Part shown: positions 8,457-17,542 of the stretch, one piece after another
How positions within the stretch are numbered: the stretch's first letter is position 1
How the letters are laid out: the number at the start of each line of letters is the position of its first letter
Assembly: GCA_903903635.1 (NCBI GenBank)
Contig: CAIUZK010000268.1
Span: 1 to 64,000, forward strand
DNA: 64,000 nt
Reading direction: 5' to 3'
DNA from: an uncultured Bacteroidota bacterium
GTDB lineage: Bacteria; Bacteroidota; Bacteroidia; Chitinophagales; Chitinophagaceae
The notes under the pieces: generated by a model
Database searches by the model: none
What the model saw: the letters and a program-made list of their open reading frames with translations, nothing else
Told to the model about the DNA's origin: nothing
Program-made: the position numbers and the translations under genes

Positions 8457-8525
8457 GACCTGAGCGAGTTGCGCCCGAGTCCTCTCAACAGCACAGGGCT
8501 ATACTTGGAGAGACGGCCGCGACCA
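8457..8525. repeat. Hairpin element E, copy C
   Basis: GACCTGAGCGAGTTGCGCCCGAGTCCTCTCAACAGCACAGGGCTATACTTGGAGAGACGGCCGCGACC: same loop and outer stem as copy B, different inner stem (CTCTC/GAGAG). Confidence 0.65.
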
Positions 8526-8730
8526 ATAGTTATAGCAATAAAATATTAAATATATTTAATGTGTTCGTGTTTTTTGCGAAAGGAATGGCAAAGAGGTATA
8601 TAGCGATTATTTATGTGCTCTGCCTGATTTATTCAACAAATCTAAATCGGTAATAACTTATCAACCACTCAACTTATCAAACTTTCAACAAACAAAATCC
8701 CCCCTATCAACATATCACCCATTCACCTTA

Positions 8731-8738
8731 ACTTTGCG
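8731..8738 (+). promoter_or_regulatory. Candidate -7 element TAACTTTG upstream of the purF-like gene
   Basis: Exact TAnnTTTG match just upstream of the ATG at 8744. Confidence 0.4.
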
Positions 8739-8743
8739 GTCGC

Positions 8744-10588
8744 ATGTCCGACCAAATTAAGCACGAATGCGGCCTCGCATATATCAGGCTGCTGAAACCT
8801 CTTTCCTACTACCACCTCAAGTATGGCACCGCATTTTACGGCCTCAACAAGCTGTATCTGCTCATGGAAAAACAGCATAACCGTGGCCAGGATGGCGCGG
8901 GTATTGCTACCCTGAAGCTGAATATCGAAGCAGGACACCAGTTTTTGCACAGGCTGCGTATCAGCGGTCCGCAGGCTATATCGGGTATCTTCCAGAACAT
9001 AAACCAGGAAGTGGCCGAGATGGAAAATATGTATCCGGATATACTGCAGCATCCCGGCATGATGAAGGGGTATATGCGGTTTATAGGCGAGGTGATGCTG
9101 GGGCATTTGCGATATGGCACGCAGGGTAAGAACAATGTTGAGTTCTGCCATCCGTTCCTGAAGCCAAATATCAATCCGACACGCAACCTCACCATGGCAG
9201 GCAACTTTAACCTGGTGAATACGGATGAGCTCTTTAATATGCTGGGTCAACATCCTAATGGCACCATGCGCGAAAGCGACCTGGGCGCCATGATAGAGAC
9301 CATACACTACTATCTGTGCCTGGCCGACGACAGCAATCCGGCCAACCTGAATGTGGAGGGAATACTGAAGCAGGCCACTACTCATTTTGACGGTGGCTTT
9401 GTGTTCAGCGGGCTGATAGGCAACGGCGACAGCTTTGTGATGCGCGATGCCCATGGCATAAGGCCGTGCTACTACTACCAGGATGAAGAGATAGTGGTGG
9501 CTGCCAGCGAGCGTGCTGCAATAATGACTGCATTTAATGTGACCCAGCAACAGGTGCGTAAGCTGGAGCCGGGCCACGCGATAATAGTGAACCGTGAAGG
9601 TGACTTTAAGGATGTAGAGATACTACCTGCCAAAAAGCATACTGCGTGCAGTTTTGAGCGCATCTACTTCAGCCGGGGCAGCGATCCGGATATATACAGG
9701 GAGCGCATGGAGCTGGGCCGCAACCTGGCAGGTACTGTGCTGAAGGCTCTGGACAATCACCTGAAGCATACCATCGTTTCGTTTATTCCCAATACTGCCG
9801 AGATCGCATTTTACGGGCTTATAAAGGGCCTGGAAGACTATCTGAAAGAGATAAAGCTGCAGAAGATCCTCAACAACAAGAACATGACTGAGGAAGAGAT
9901 GCGGCAACTGATAGGCAGAAGGGTGCGGATAGAAAAAATAGCCATCAAGGATGTGAAACTGCGCACCTTTATAACAGAGGACAGCAGCCGCAACGAAATG
10001 GTGCAGCATGTGTATGACATAACCTATGGCACTGTGGAACGTGGCGTAGATACACTTGTAGTAATAGATGACAGTATAGTGAGGGGTACCACGCTGCGCG
10101 AGAGCATAATAAAAATGCTGAACCGCCTGGGCCCTAAACGCATAATAGTAGTATCGAGCGCGCCACAGATAAGGTATCCTGACTGCTATGGCATAGATAT
10201 GAGCCGCATGGGCGATTTCATTGCGTTTCAGGCGGCAGTGGGCCTGTTACACGATCATGGCAAGGGGCACATACTGAATGATATTTATAAGCAGTGCCAG
10301 GAGGCTGAGACCAATGGCACACTGCATGAACATAACTTTGTAAAGGGTGTTTACCATCCGTTTACGGTGGAGGAGATAAGCCGCAAGATAGCACAGATGC
10401 TTCGCCACGAGGATGTGACCGCTGAAGTGGATGTGATTTACCAAAGCATTGAGGGGCTTCATGATGCTTGTCCGCATAACCAGGGTGACTGGTACTTTAC
10501 GGGCAACTATCCGACACCGGGCGGCAACAAGGTAGCCAACAGGGCGTTTATGAAGTATATGGAGAAGAAGGATGGAAGAGGATATTAA
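8744..10588 (+). CDS. purF: Amidophosphoribosyltransferase-like class II glutamine amidotransferase (long Bacteroidota form)
   Basis: N-terminal HECGLAYI (nucleophile Cys), MEKQHNRGQDGAGIA, DAHGIRPCYYY, and the PRPP-binding loop TLVVIDDSIVRGTTLRESI. Confidence 0.85.
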   Translation: MSDQIKHECGLAYIRLLKPLSYYHLKYGTAFYGLNKLYLLMEKQHNRGQDGAGIATLKLNIEAGHQFLHRLRISGPQAISGIFQNINQEVAEMENMYPDILQHPGMMKGYMRFIGEVMLGHLRYGTQGKNNVEFCHPFLKPNINPTRNLTMAGNFNLVNTDELFNMLGQHPNGTMRESDLGAMIETIHYYLCLADDSNPANLNVEGILKQATTHFDGGFVFSGLIGNGDSFVMRDAHGIRPCYYYQDEEIVVAASERAAIMTAFNVTQQQVRKLEPGHAIIVNREGDFKDVEILPAKKHTACSFERIYFSRGSDPDIYRERMELGRNLAGTVLKALDNHLKHTIVSFIPNTAEIAFYGLIKGLEDYLKEIKLQKILNNKNMTEEEMRQLIGRRVRIEKIAIKDVKLRTFITEDSSRNEMVQHVYDITYGTVERGVDTLVVIDDSIVRGTTLRESIIKMLNRLGPKRIIVVSSAPQIRYPDCYGIDMSRMGDFIAFQAAVGLLHDHGKGHILNDIYKQCQEAETNGTLHEHNFVKGVYHPFTVEEISRKIAQMLRHEDVTAEVDVIYQSIEGLHDACPHNQGDWYFTGNYPTPGGNKVANRAFMKYMEKKDGRGY

Positions 10589-10602
10589 AGTTCAAAATGC
10601 TG

Positions 10603-10690
10603 GCCTCACCCCGGCCCTCTTTTACCCTTCCGCTCCGAACGTAGTCGGAGCACCTTCCCTTCAAAGGGAAGGAGTTAGGGTGAAGTAGAA
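10603..10690. repeat. Palindromic intergenic repeat (REP/MITE-like)
   Basis: CTCACCCCGGCCCTCTTTTACCCTTCCGCTCCGAACGTAGTCGGAGCACCTTCCCTTCAAAGGGAAGGAGTTAGGGTGAAG: internal palindromes GCTCCGA..TCGGAGC and CCTTCCCTTCAAAGGGAAGG, and terminal TCACCC..GGGTGA. Confidence 0.65.
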
Positions 10691-10918
10691 TGAGTTACCT
10701 GAAGTGTGTGAGTGAAACTTTTTAATTTACTATTGTTCAATTTCCAATTTCCAATTGCTGAGCGAGGGGAAATTGGAAATTTTGGTTTTGGGGGATTGGG
10801 TTGTGGAAGTTGGGTTGCCAATATCAACTGATGTGGGTAGCTGAATCAGATAAATTTGCTATTTTACGGGGCAATGCGGCGGGAAGGAAAATGACCGCCG
10901 GGGTTGCGGGTATTGTTT

Positions 10919-12424
10919 ATGACTATTAAATCTGTTGATCCATATAAGTTTTTCAGGGTAGCAACTATTGTCACGCTGGCATTTCTTGCTATATGGGGAC
11001 TGGTGCAGGTGGTGGCGCAGATAAAGCCTTACTGGGCCGATGAATGGCGGCTGATCTATAATCTGAAATTCAAGAGCCATGCGGCACTGTGGGGGCCACT
11101 CGAATTTACCCAACAATTTCCCAGGGTTTATTTGCAACTGATGAAGGCTATAACCTCCCGGTTTGATTATAGTTACCTCATACTGCGTATGCCTTCTTAT
11201 GTGGTAGGTAGCGCCACGATACTGCTGGCCTACAGGTTGATGAACAAACTATATCCGGCTAAAAATATAACCCGATTCCTGTTTGTGCTAATCGTGATTT
11301 CTTCGCTCACATTTACCGAGTATTTTGTGCAGGTGAAGCAGTATACCATGGAAATGCTGCTGAGCCTGGTAGCTGTATGGCAACTGATAACCCTGCTGGA
11401 CCTGAGTAAAGAAAAGGGCTTCAGGGCAGGGCGTTATTTATTACTATGCCTGTCGTTTGTGGTGGTTCCTTATTTCAGTTATACCTACCCCATAGCAGTT
11501 GCACCGGTATTTATAATTATGGGGTGGCAGTACCTGGGGTTGATGAAGCAGGGCAAGTGGGGGGCAATCGTGTTGCAGTGGCTGCCTTTGCTGGTAGGCA
11601 TAGGCGCAATAAGCGCATTTTATTATCTGGATGTGTCGCACCTCATGGGCGATAAGCAGATGCACAACTACTGGAGCTACCGCATGATGGGCCACTCGGG
11701 GGTATTGCATACTGCGGTGAAGTTCTGGGACTTTTTTGCGCAGGCAGGAACGGGGCTGCTATTCGAAATCTTTTTTGGGGTGGCGGGTTTGAGTGCATTT
11801 TTCTATAGCCTGTATCAATGCGGCAGTAAGGGCTTGTGGCATAAGGACGATGAAAATGCCCCGGTAAGGCTATATAGTATATTGCTTATTGTGCTGGCCC
11901 TGGGCTTGTTTGTGGCTGGTAAGTTGCCAATAGAGCCTAAGTTCAATGCATTTACATTGCCTTCACTGGCAATACTTATAATCTATCTTTTGGACCAGTT
12001 GAAAGAAACGGCAAGATATCGCATGGTTGCCATAGTCATGTCTTTTGTGTTTTTGTTGGGGCTTTTGGGTAATGTATACAGCCAATCGCTCAGGTTGGTA
12101 CTTGCCCCTGATTATGGCAAACGCATACACATATATGAGATCACCGAAAACGCAATAGTACAGGCACAGGCAGCCAAAACACCTATATTGGTAACACCCG
12201 AAGTGGCCTACCCAGACGATATAGGCGTTATCAACCCATATATGGCGCCCATAAGTGCCGCTGCGGTGCTGAAGACCTTTCCGGCCTACAAGGTGGCAGA
12301 AGATTTGCCTGTGTACTCTATACCCAATATGGCAACTGTGGCGGATACGTTTAAACAACTACCTCCATCGGTACAAGATGTGCTTGTCTGCGACGGGTTG
12401 CGTGTAAGGGCCGTAAAGAGGTAG
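10919..12424 (+). CDS. GT-C-like polytopic membrane protein (glycosyltransferase 39-like), paralog 1
   Basis: Many hydrophobic segments; first loop WADEWRLIYNLKFKSHAALWGPLEFTQQFPRVYLQ. The ORF track opens at TTG 10904; ATG 10919 is the likelier start. Confidence 0.7.
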   Translation: MTIKSVDPYKFFRVATIVTLAFLAIWGLVQVVAQIKPYWADEWRLIYNLKFKSHAALWGPLEFTQQFPRVYLQLMKAITSRFDYSYLILRMPSYVVGSATILLAYRLMNKLYPAKNITRFLFVLIVISSLTFTEYFVQVKQYTMEMLLSLVAVWQLITLLDLSKEKGFRAGRYLLLCLSFVVVPYFSYTYPIAVAPVFIIMGWQYLGLMKQGKWGAIVLQWLPLLVGIGAISAFYYLDVSHLMGDKQMHNYWSYRMMGHSGVLHTAVKFWDFFAQAGTGLLFEIFFGVAGLSAFFYSLYQCGSKGLWHKDDENAPVRLYSILLIVLALGLFVAGKLPIEPKFNAFTLPSLAILIIYLLDQLKETARYRMVAIVMSFVFLLGLLGNVYSQSLRLVLAPDYGKRIHIYEITENAIVQAQAAKTPILVTPEVAYPDDIGVINPYMAPISAAAVLKTFPAYKVAEDLPVYSIPNMATVADTFKQLPPSVQDVLVCDGLRVRAVKR

Positions 12425-12481
12425 AGATATTGAAATTGTCCGATAATTTCAGAAATAGTCTATTTTTATCGTCAATCTGAT

Positions 12482-14080
12482 ATGCCGATGGCCAATGGCT
12501 TACTTCCATTTAACCTGAATAAAAGTGTAAGAATTATTACCTGGAGCATGATGGGTGTTATGCTGGTGTATGGCATAATGGTAGTGGCAGCGAGGTTGAT
12601 CCCTTTTGGTGTGGATGAATGGCGGCTTATCTATAATATCAAATTCAAGAATGCTGCTGAACTGTTGGGGCCGCTCGATTTTGTTCAGCAGTTTCCGCGC
12701 ACCTATCTCGAGGTGATCAAGTCCTTTTCAGGAGCTTTTGATTACAGCTATTTTTCATTGCGGTTGTTGCCTTTTACCGCAGGCGCTGGTTGCATTCTTT
12801 TTTCTTACAGGTTAATGCAAAAGATGTATAAAGAGGATCAGCCCAGCCGGTATTTATTTGTGTTGCTGCTGATAGGTTCGCCGGCTTTTTTTGAATACAT
12901 CATACAGGTGAAGCAGTATACCATGGATATATTGCTGAGTCTTGTGGCCTTGAGGCAATTGCTGGCGCTGCATGATATAGCCACTGGAAAGAAGCAGGAT
13001 ACAGGGGCGTATTTATTGTTGTGTATTAGCTTTCTGGCAGCGCCATTTTTAAGTTATACTTATTCTATTGTTGTAGTGCCTGTAATAGGTGTTGCAATGC
13101 TGCATTGTGTGCAGTTGGTGCGCAATAATACGGCTGGCCTTAAGCCTGTACTGTTGCGAATGTGGCTGCCCATTGTGTGCCTGCTGGTGGCAATAGGTGT
13201 GTTCTACAAATTGGATGCCGCGCAATTGCTGAAGGATGATAAGATGCACTTTTACTGGCGGTATATGATGATGCAGGACGGCTTCGACATTGTGCTGCTG
13301 GGCAAGGCATTGTATAATTTGTTTGCGCTGGGTGGGTCAGGGCTGGTGTTTGAGATAATAGCGGGTGGTATGAGCATTGTGGGAATTGGCATTGCACTGG
13401 CACATTGCATCGGATCACTACGCAAAAAAGAGTGGCTGGCAGAGGACTATGTTATGTGGTACAGTGCAGGCCTGGTGGCGCTTGTGCTGGTGCTGTTCAC
13501 GTTGGGTAAGCTGCCGATAGGTGAGCGGAGGTTAAATTCGTTTATACTGCCTGTAACAGGGGTTTTAATTATAGGTGTAATAGGCAGGATGAAGCAGGCT
13601 GTTGCACTGAGTAAGTGGGGTGAGGGATTGGTGGTATTGCTGGTGCTGGCATCAGTTGGGAGTGTAGTTAGTTCGCCGGTGAATGAGTTGACCAGTGATA
13701 AGCGCAGGAATACTCTGCTTATTTATGAGCATACCGAAAAGGCTATTGAAATCGCGACAGCAAAACATCTGCCGTTATTTATTACTCCCGGCATTGCCAG
13801 TCCATATCAGCAGATCATCAACTATCCGCACACCAATGTGGTGGCAACTGAATTGTGTGTGTTGCCGGGAAGCCGTGATGCGGCTTGTGGCAGCCTGGGA
13901 GATAATATACCCGGAGACTGGATATTAAAAACGTTTCCTGCTTACAAGGTTACATCTCACCTGCCTGTATATGCTATTGGCGCTATGGCCGATGTGCCCG
14001 CATGTATGCAGCAATTGCCGCCTGGTGTTACTTCGGTTATGGCCGGCGATGGTATTAATTTCAGTGAGGTGAAGCGGTAA
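12482..14080 (+). CDS. GT-C-like polytopic membrane protein, paralog 2
   Basis: GVDEWRLIYNIKFKNAAELLGPLDFVQQFPRTYLE... colinear with paralog 1; adjacent on the same strand. Confidence 0.7.
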   Translation: MPMANGLLPFNLNKSVRIITWSMMGVMLVYGIMVVAARLIPFGVDEWRLIYNIKFKNAAELLGPLDFVQQFPRTYLEVIKSFSGAFDYSYFSLRLLPFTAGAGCILFSYRLMQKMYKEDQPSRYLFVLLLIGSPAFFEYIIQVKQYTMDILLSLVALRQLLALHDIATGKKQDTGAYLLLCISFLAAPFLSYTYSIVVVPVIGVAMLHCVQLVRNNTAGLKPVLLRMWLPIVCLLVAIGVFYKLDAAQLLKDDKMHFYWRYMMMQDGFDIVLLGKALYNLFALGGSGLVFEIIAGGMSIVGIGIALAHCIGSLRKKEWLAEDYVMWYSAGLVALVLVLFTLGKLPIGERRLNSFILPVTGVLIIGVIGRMKQAVALSKWGEGLVVLLVLASVGSVVSSPVNELTSDKRRNTLLIYEHTEKAIEIATAKHLPLFITPGIASPYQQIINYPHTNVVATELCVLPGSRDAACGSLGDNIPGDWILKTFPAYKVTSHLPVYAIGAMADVPACMQQLPPGVTSVMAGDGINFSEVKR

Positions 14081-14134
14081 TTGCGGAGGCAATAAGATTA
14101 TACTATCTTTATCGCTCACGTATAGGCTTGCCAA

Positions 14135-15016
14135 ATGAAAACCGCGCCCTTTATATTTGCTTTCCTGCTTTATGCAATGACCGCAGCAGGTCAGGGTAAG
14201 GATACTTTTGAAGTTTATTTTCCATTCAATAATGCCCGGATCAATAAGGAAGCAGAAGCCAGTATCGACCGGATGATTTTTAATGATTCGCTTATACATG
14301 GTGATAAACTGATTGTGCTGGGATATACAGATTATGTGGGCGGCAGCGGGTATAATGACAGCTTGTCGCGGGTGCGGGCAAAGAGTGTGCGGGACTACCT
14401 TGTGCAGGCCGGATTTACAAAGGATGATATTAGCCTGTGTATAGGTAAGGGGAAAATAGACAGAAATAATGTATCGGGGAAGGGAGGGTTTGCACCAGAC
14501 AGGAAAGTGCAGATCATTATAGACCATACCCCACCCAAAGTGGTGGACAAACCGGTAGCTGTAAAGCCAGTCTCAACCAAAAAGGTATTGAAGCCTGTGA
14601 CAGCGGTAGTGAAACCAGAGGATAAGATAGATATCAATAGCCTTGAGGTAAACCAGGCTTTTGCCTTGAATAATATAAATTTTGAACCAGGGCTACCGAT
14701 TATTCTGGAAAACTCGATGCCCGACCTGGAAAAGCTATATGAATTTTTATATGAGAACGAAAATGTGAAGATCCAGATAGAGGGTCATGTGTGCTGCGTA
14801 GGGCCGGTGGAGGGAACCGATAGTCCGTTTGAATTGGGTTTTCTTTCTGATTATCGTTCGCAGGCTATAGCCAGGTATCTGGTTGGGAAGGGTATAAAAG
14901 GCAACCGCCTGAAAGCAGTGGGTCTTGGCAACCGAAATCCGGTAGTTAAGGTAGAAGAAACAGAAGAAGACAGGGTGAAAAACAGAAGGGTGGAAATAAG
15001 GATACTGAGCAAGTAG
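14135..15016 (+). CDS. OmpA family protein (two OmpA-like regions)
   Basis: FEVYFPFNNARINKEAEASIDRM...VLGYTDYVGGSGYNDSLSRVRAKSVRDYL and a second IQIEGHVCCVG...LGFLSDYRSQAIARYLVGKGIKGNRLKAVGLGNRNPVV...RVKNRRVEIRI. Confidence 0.88.
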   Translation: MKTAPFIFAFLLYAMTAAGQGKDTFEVYFPFNNARINKEAEASIDRMIFNDSLIHGDKLIVLGYTDYVGGSGYNDSLSRVRAKSVRDYLVQAGFTKDDISLCIGKGKIDRNNVSGKGGFAPDRKVQIIIDHTPPKVVDKPVAVKPVSTKKVLKPVTAVVKPEDKIDINSLEVNQAFALNNINFEPGLPIILENSMPDLEKLYEFLYENENVKIQIEGHVCCVGPVEGTDSPFELGFLSDYRSQAIARYLVGKGIKGNRLKAVGLGNRNPVVKVEETEEDRVKNRRVEIRILSK

Positions 15017-15372
15017 TCTATTTTAAAACAATCGATTGGCCTCGCCTGGTAAAACCTGATGGTGTGGATTGGGTAGGTCTCTTCACCCTGATCAATGTTA
15101 TTTTGTATTGAAAATTTGTCGTTGCTGGTAGGATTTTAGTTTATTGTTTTATAACTGTTGAGAATATTATTAGTAACTATTCAGGTTGTCTTTTAACGTG
15201 GTGCGGGTGTTAAATTGGCAATGGCAGTTAATTCATGAAGATTTCTTTACTCGATTTGATAGCTGTGATCAAACCCCACCACCTTTCCGCCACCTCTGAA
15301 ATTTTAAGAGGTGGTAAGAATACACTGGAATCTGTGCCCAGGAAGTTGTGGATTAATATTCTATGTTGTAAC

Positions 15373-17058
15373 CTATTCCTTAATAATCTTTAAAACATGG
15401 CTGTTATTAACTTGCACATAGTACATGCCGCGGGTTAGCGTACTCATATCTACAACAGCTTCTTTCACAGAATAAGAACCATAAAACACTTCTCTCCCGA
15501 AAAGATCAGTAATCTTAAGGTTGGTTATTATTGAACCTGACTTAATATTAAATGATTGGGTAAATGGATTTGGATAAATCTCAGCTATGGTTTCAGAAAA
15601 ATCATTTACTCCCGATGGCATATCAAGGTCTCCGCACAATTGCCTGATACTAAGATGTGAAGTGCCGGTATCTACGGTAGAGTAGACAGGTACAAAACTG
15701 GACGAACTGTATGATACTACGGGATTCGTATAAACACAACTGGTTATGCTTATGGATGCATGAGCAGTATCACAATCATGGTTTATACTTGAAAGTCCGG
15801 TAGCGGCAACAACATAATACATATCATTATTGCCAAATCCTGATGGAAGATTTGTTGCGCCTGCAAGCTGTAATAAACCACTATGGTAATCCACATCAAG
15901 GAATGAATTTACGCCTGTCATTGAAGATACAAATTTTACAGGGCTGTTTGATGTTCCGGAATTAATGGATGTTATTTCATTGACCACTGTGCTGGAAGAT
16001 GCTCCAGATACCCACTCAGTAGCATCATAATATACAGCGGATGGTGATTGGATTGCAAATATCCGATCAGAGTCCTTTACAGCTATACATGGGGTATTTG
16101 TGAAACCTGCACCAGAATTCTGAATGCTTTTTATCTGGGCTCCGCTACCATCTGCGGCATTTAGGGACATTACAAATTGGCACAACCCACCTGATGTGGA
16201 ATAATCTACCATACTGGCGCCGCCCACAATAAGTTTTGTGCCGGACAAATAGATGTTCAGGAAATAATTGCAGGGCAGGGAACCATTTAGATAAAAGTCA
16301 AAATACTTTGACCAGTTTACAGTTCCGTTCGTTGTACCAGGGGTGTAGCTTATTATGCGGCCATCATGAGAATTGCCATTATATATTCCACAGGTGTAAA
16401 TACTATTTCCAGCAGCAGAGGTGGTCACGCCATAAAATGCATCGAAGCTGGGTATGTCTAAAATCTCGTCATAAATAAATGTTCCATCAGAATGAAAAAC
16501 ACAAATCATACCTGCTGCACCTGAAGGTGTATAATTGTGAGCGCCTATTGCGACCAATCGATGGGTGCCGTCAGTCAGTTCGGTAACCCCACAAAACATT
16601 TCTCCACCGGTTGTAGTTGCAACATCTCTCAGGCAGGTCTGCCATATAAGGTTGCCGTTGTGTGCATCATACTTGATAATTGCTGCGGTATTATCTGCAT
16701 AGAGCGCGCCTGAACCACCTACTGTTCCCACCACAACAATATTGCCATCCTGAGTAATGATCATATCCTTAATAATGTTATTTTTTGTGGGAACACCAAA
16801 TGTTTTCTGCCAGGCAATTACCCCGCCATGGAATACCTTCATCACAATAGCCTGGCAGTTTGAAACTGTACCACCTGAATAATCATAGGTATAGCCAGCT
16901 ATTATCGTAGACTGATCGGCAGGATAATATCTTACTTTGGTTGCCAATTCATTGCCTGCACTACCGATAGCGTATTGTGAAAGTTGGCAATCACCTTTTA
17001 CAGAAGCCAGTAAAGACAGCGTAACAATAAGAATATATTTACAGGTTGAATTTTTCAT
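15373..17058 (-). CDS. Secreted protein with T9SS type A C-terminal sorting domain
   Basis: Signal peptide; C-terminus EIYPNPFTQSFNIKSGSIITNLKITDLFGREVFYGSY...MSTLTRGMYYVQVNNSHVLKIIKE. Confidence 0.87.
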   Translation of the reverse strand: MKNSTCKYILIVTLSLLASVKGDCQLSQYAIGSAGNELATKVRYYPADQSTIIAGYTYDYSGGTVSNCQAIVMKVFHGGVIAWQKTFGVPTKNNIIKDMIITQDGNIVVVGTVGGSGALYADNTAAIIKYDAHNGNLIWQTCLRDVATTTGGEMFCGVTELTDGTHRLVAIGAHNYTPSGAAGMICVFHSDGTFIYDEILDIPSFDAFYGVTTSAAGNSIYTCGIYNGNSHDGRIISYTPGTTNGTVNWSKYFDFYLNGSLPCNYFLNIYLSGTKLIVGGASMVDYSTSGGLCQFVMSLNAADGSGAQIKSIQNSGAGFTNTPCIAVKDSDRIFAIQSPSAVYYDATEWVSGASSSTVVNEITSINSGTSNSPVKFVSSMTGVNSFLDVDYHSGLLQLAGATNLPSGFGNNDMYYVVAATGLSSINHDCDTAHASISITSCVYTNPVVSYSSSSFVPVYSTVDTGTSHLSIRQLCGDLDMPSGVNDFSETIAEIYPNPFTQSFNIKSGSIITNLKITDLFGREVFYGSYSVKEAVVDMSTLTRGMYYVQVNNSHVLKIIKE

Positions 17059-17215
17059 ATGGTGTATTTTCCAGTGAAATTAGTTAAAATATATAACCTG
17101 TAAAGAATATTGATCAAATATTTTGTAAATTTATTAGACTGGTTCTATTATTATATAACATACACAGAAACAAGATATGAATAGCGCCGCCAGTCCTACT
17201 CAAAAAATTGAAACC

Positions 17216-17238
17216 CGCTCTGGGAGCAGGTTTTTCTT
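17216..17238 (-). terminator. Hairpin terminator downstream of the tRNA-Asp pseudogene
   Basis: Minus strand AACCTGCTCCCAGAGCGGGTTTCAATTTTTT: 7-bp stem with one G.U followed by a T tract. Confidence 0.6.
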
Positions 17239-17242
17239 TTCT

Positions 17243-17319
17243 GCGGACTGGGGGACTCGAACCTGCCTACGCAGAAGCTACGGCAGGTAAACCCGCGACC
17301 TCCGCCGAGAGTGCGGCAT
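17243..17319 (-). pseudogene. Partial tRNA-Asp copy (3' half) with an internal insertion
   Basis: GCGGACTGGGGGACTCGAACC...CGCGACCTCCGCCG...CGGCAT matches the intact tRNA at 17357-17430, with a 30-nt insertion at 17264-17293 and no 5' half. Confidence 0.8.
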
Positions 17320-17326
17320 AAAATGC

Positions 17327-17356
17327 AAAAAGCCTTCCATTTCTGAAAGGCTTTTG
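17327..17356 (-). terminator. Terminator of tRNA-Asp
   Basis: AAAAGCCTT..AAGGCTTTT: minus-strand stem AAAGCCTTTCAGAAATGGAAGGCTTTTT. Confidence 0.75.
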
Positions 17357-17430
17357 CGGACTGGACGGGACTCGAACCCGCGACCTCCGCCGTGACAGGG
17401 CGGCATTCTAACCAACTGAACTACCAATCC
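17357..17430 (-). tRNA. tRNA-Asp (anticodon GTC)
   Basis: Minus strand GGATTGGTAGTTCAGTTGGTTAGAATGCCGCCCTGTCACGGCGGAGGTCGCGGGTTCGAGTCCCGTCCAGTCCG folds as a cloverleaf; anticodon loop CTGTCAC. Confidence 0.95.
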
Positions 17431-17542
17431 GGGTAGTGTTTTTCCGGCCGTCCAAAGGATATCCTTTTTTCGTTCGGGCTGCAAATATAGCTTCTATTTT
17501 CTGAATTCCGCAAATGTTTTTTTATTTATTCTGCTCTTGGTA

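Noticed and set aside
6355-8525. Integron attC interpretation of element E
   Set aside because: The ends (GTTGCGC.. and ..CCGCGAC) do not fit the attC RYYYAAC/GTTRRRY core sites and no integrase is seen; kept only as a structured repeat of unknown type.
8723-9577. 284-aa minus-strand ORF opposite the purF-like gene
   Set aside because: Fully antisense to a clear amidophosphoribosyltransferase; low-complexity His-rich translation typical of a shadow ORF.
15290-15314. CCACCTCT...AGAGGTGG hairpin between convergent genes
   Set aside because: Stem is good but no T tract on either strand; not called as a terminator.
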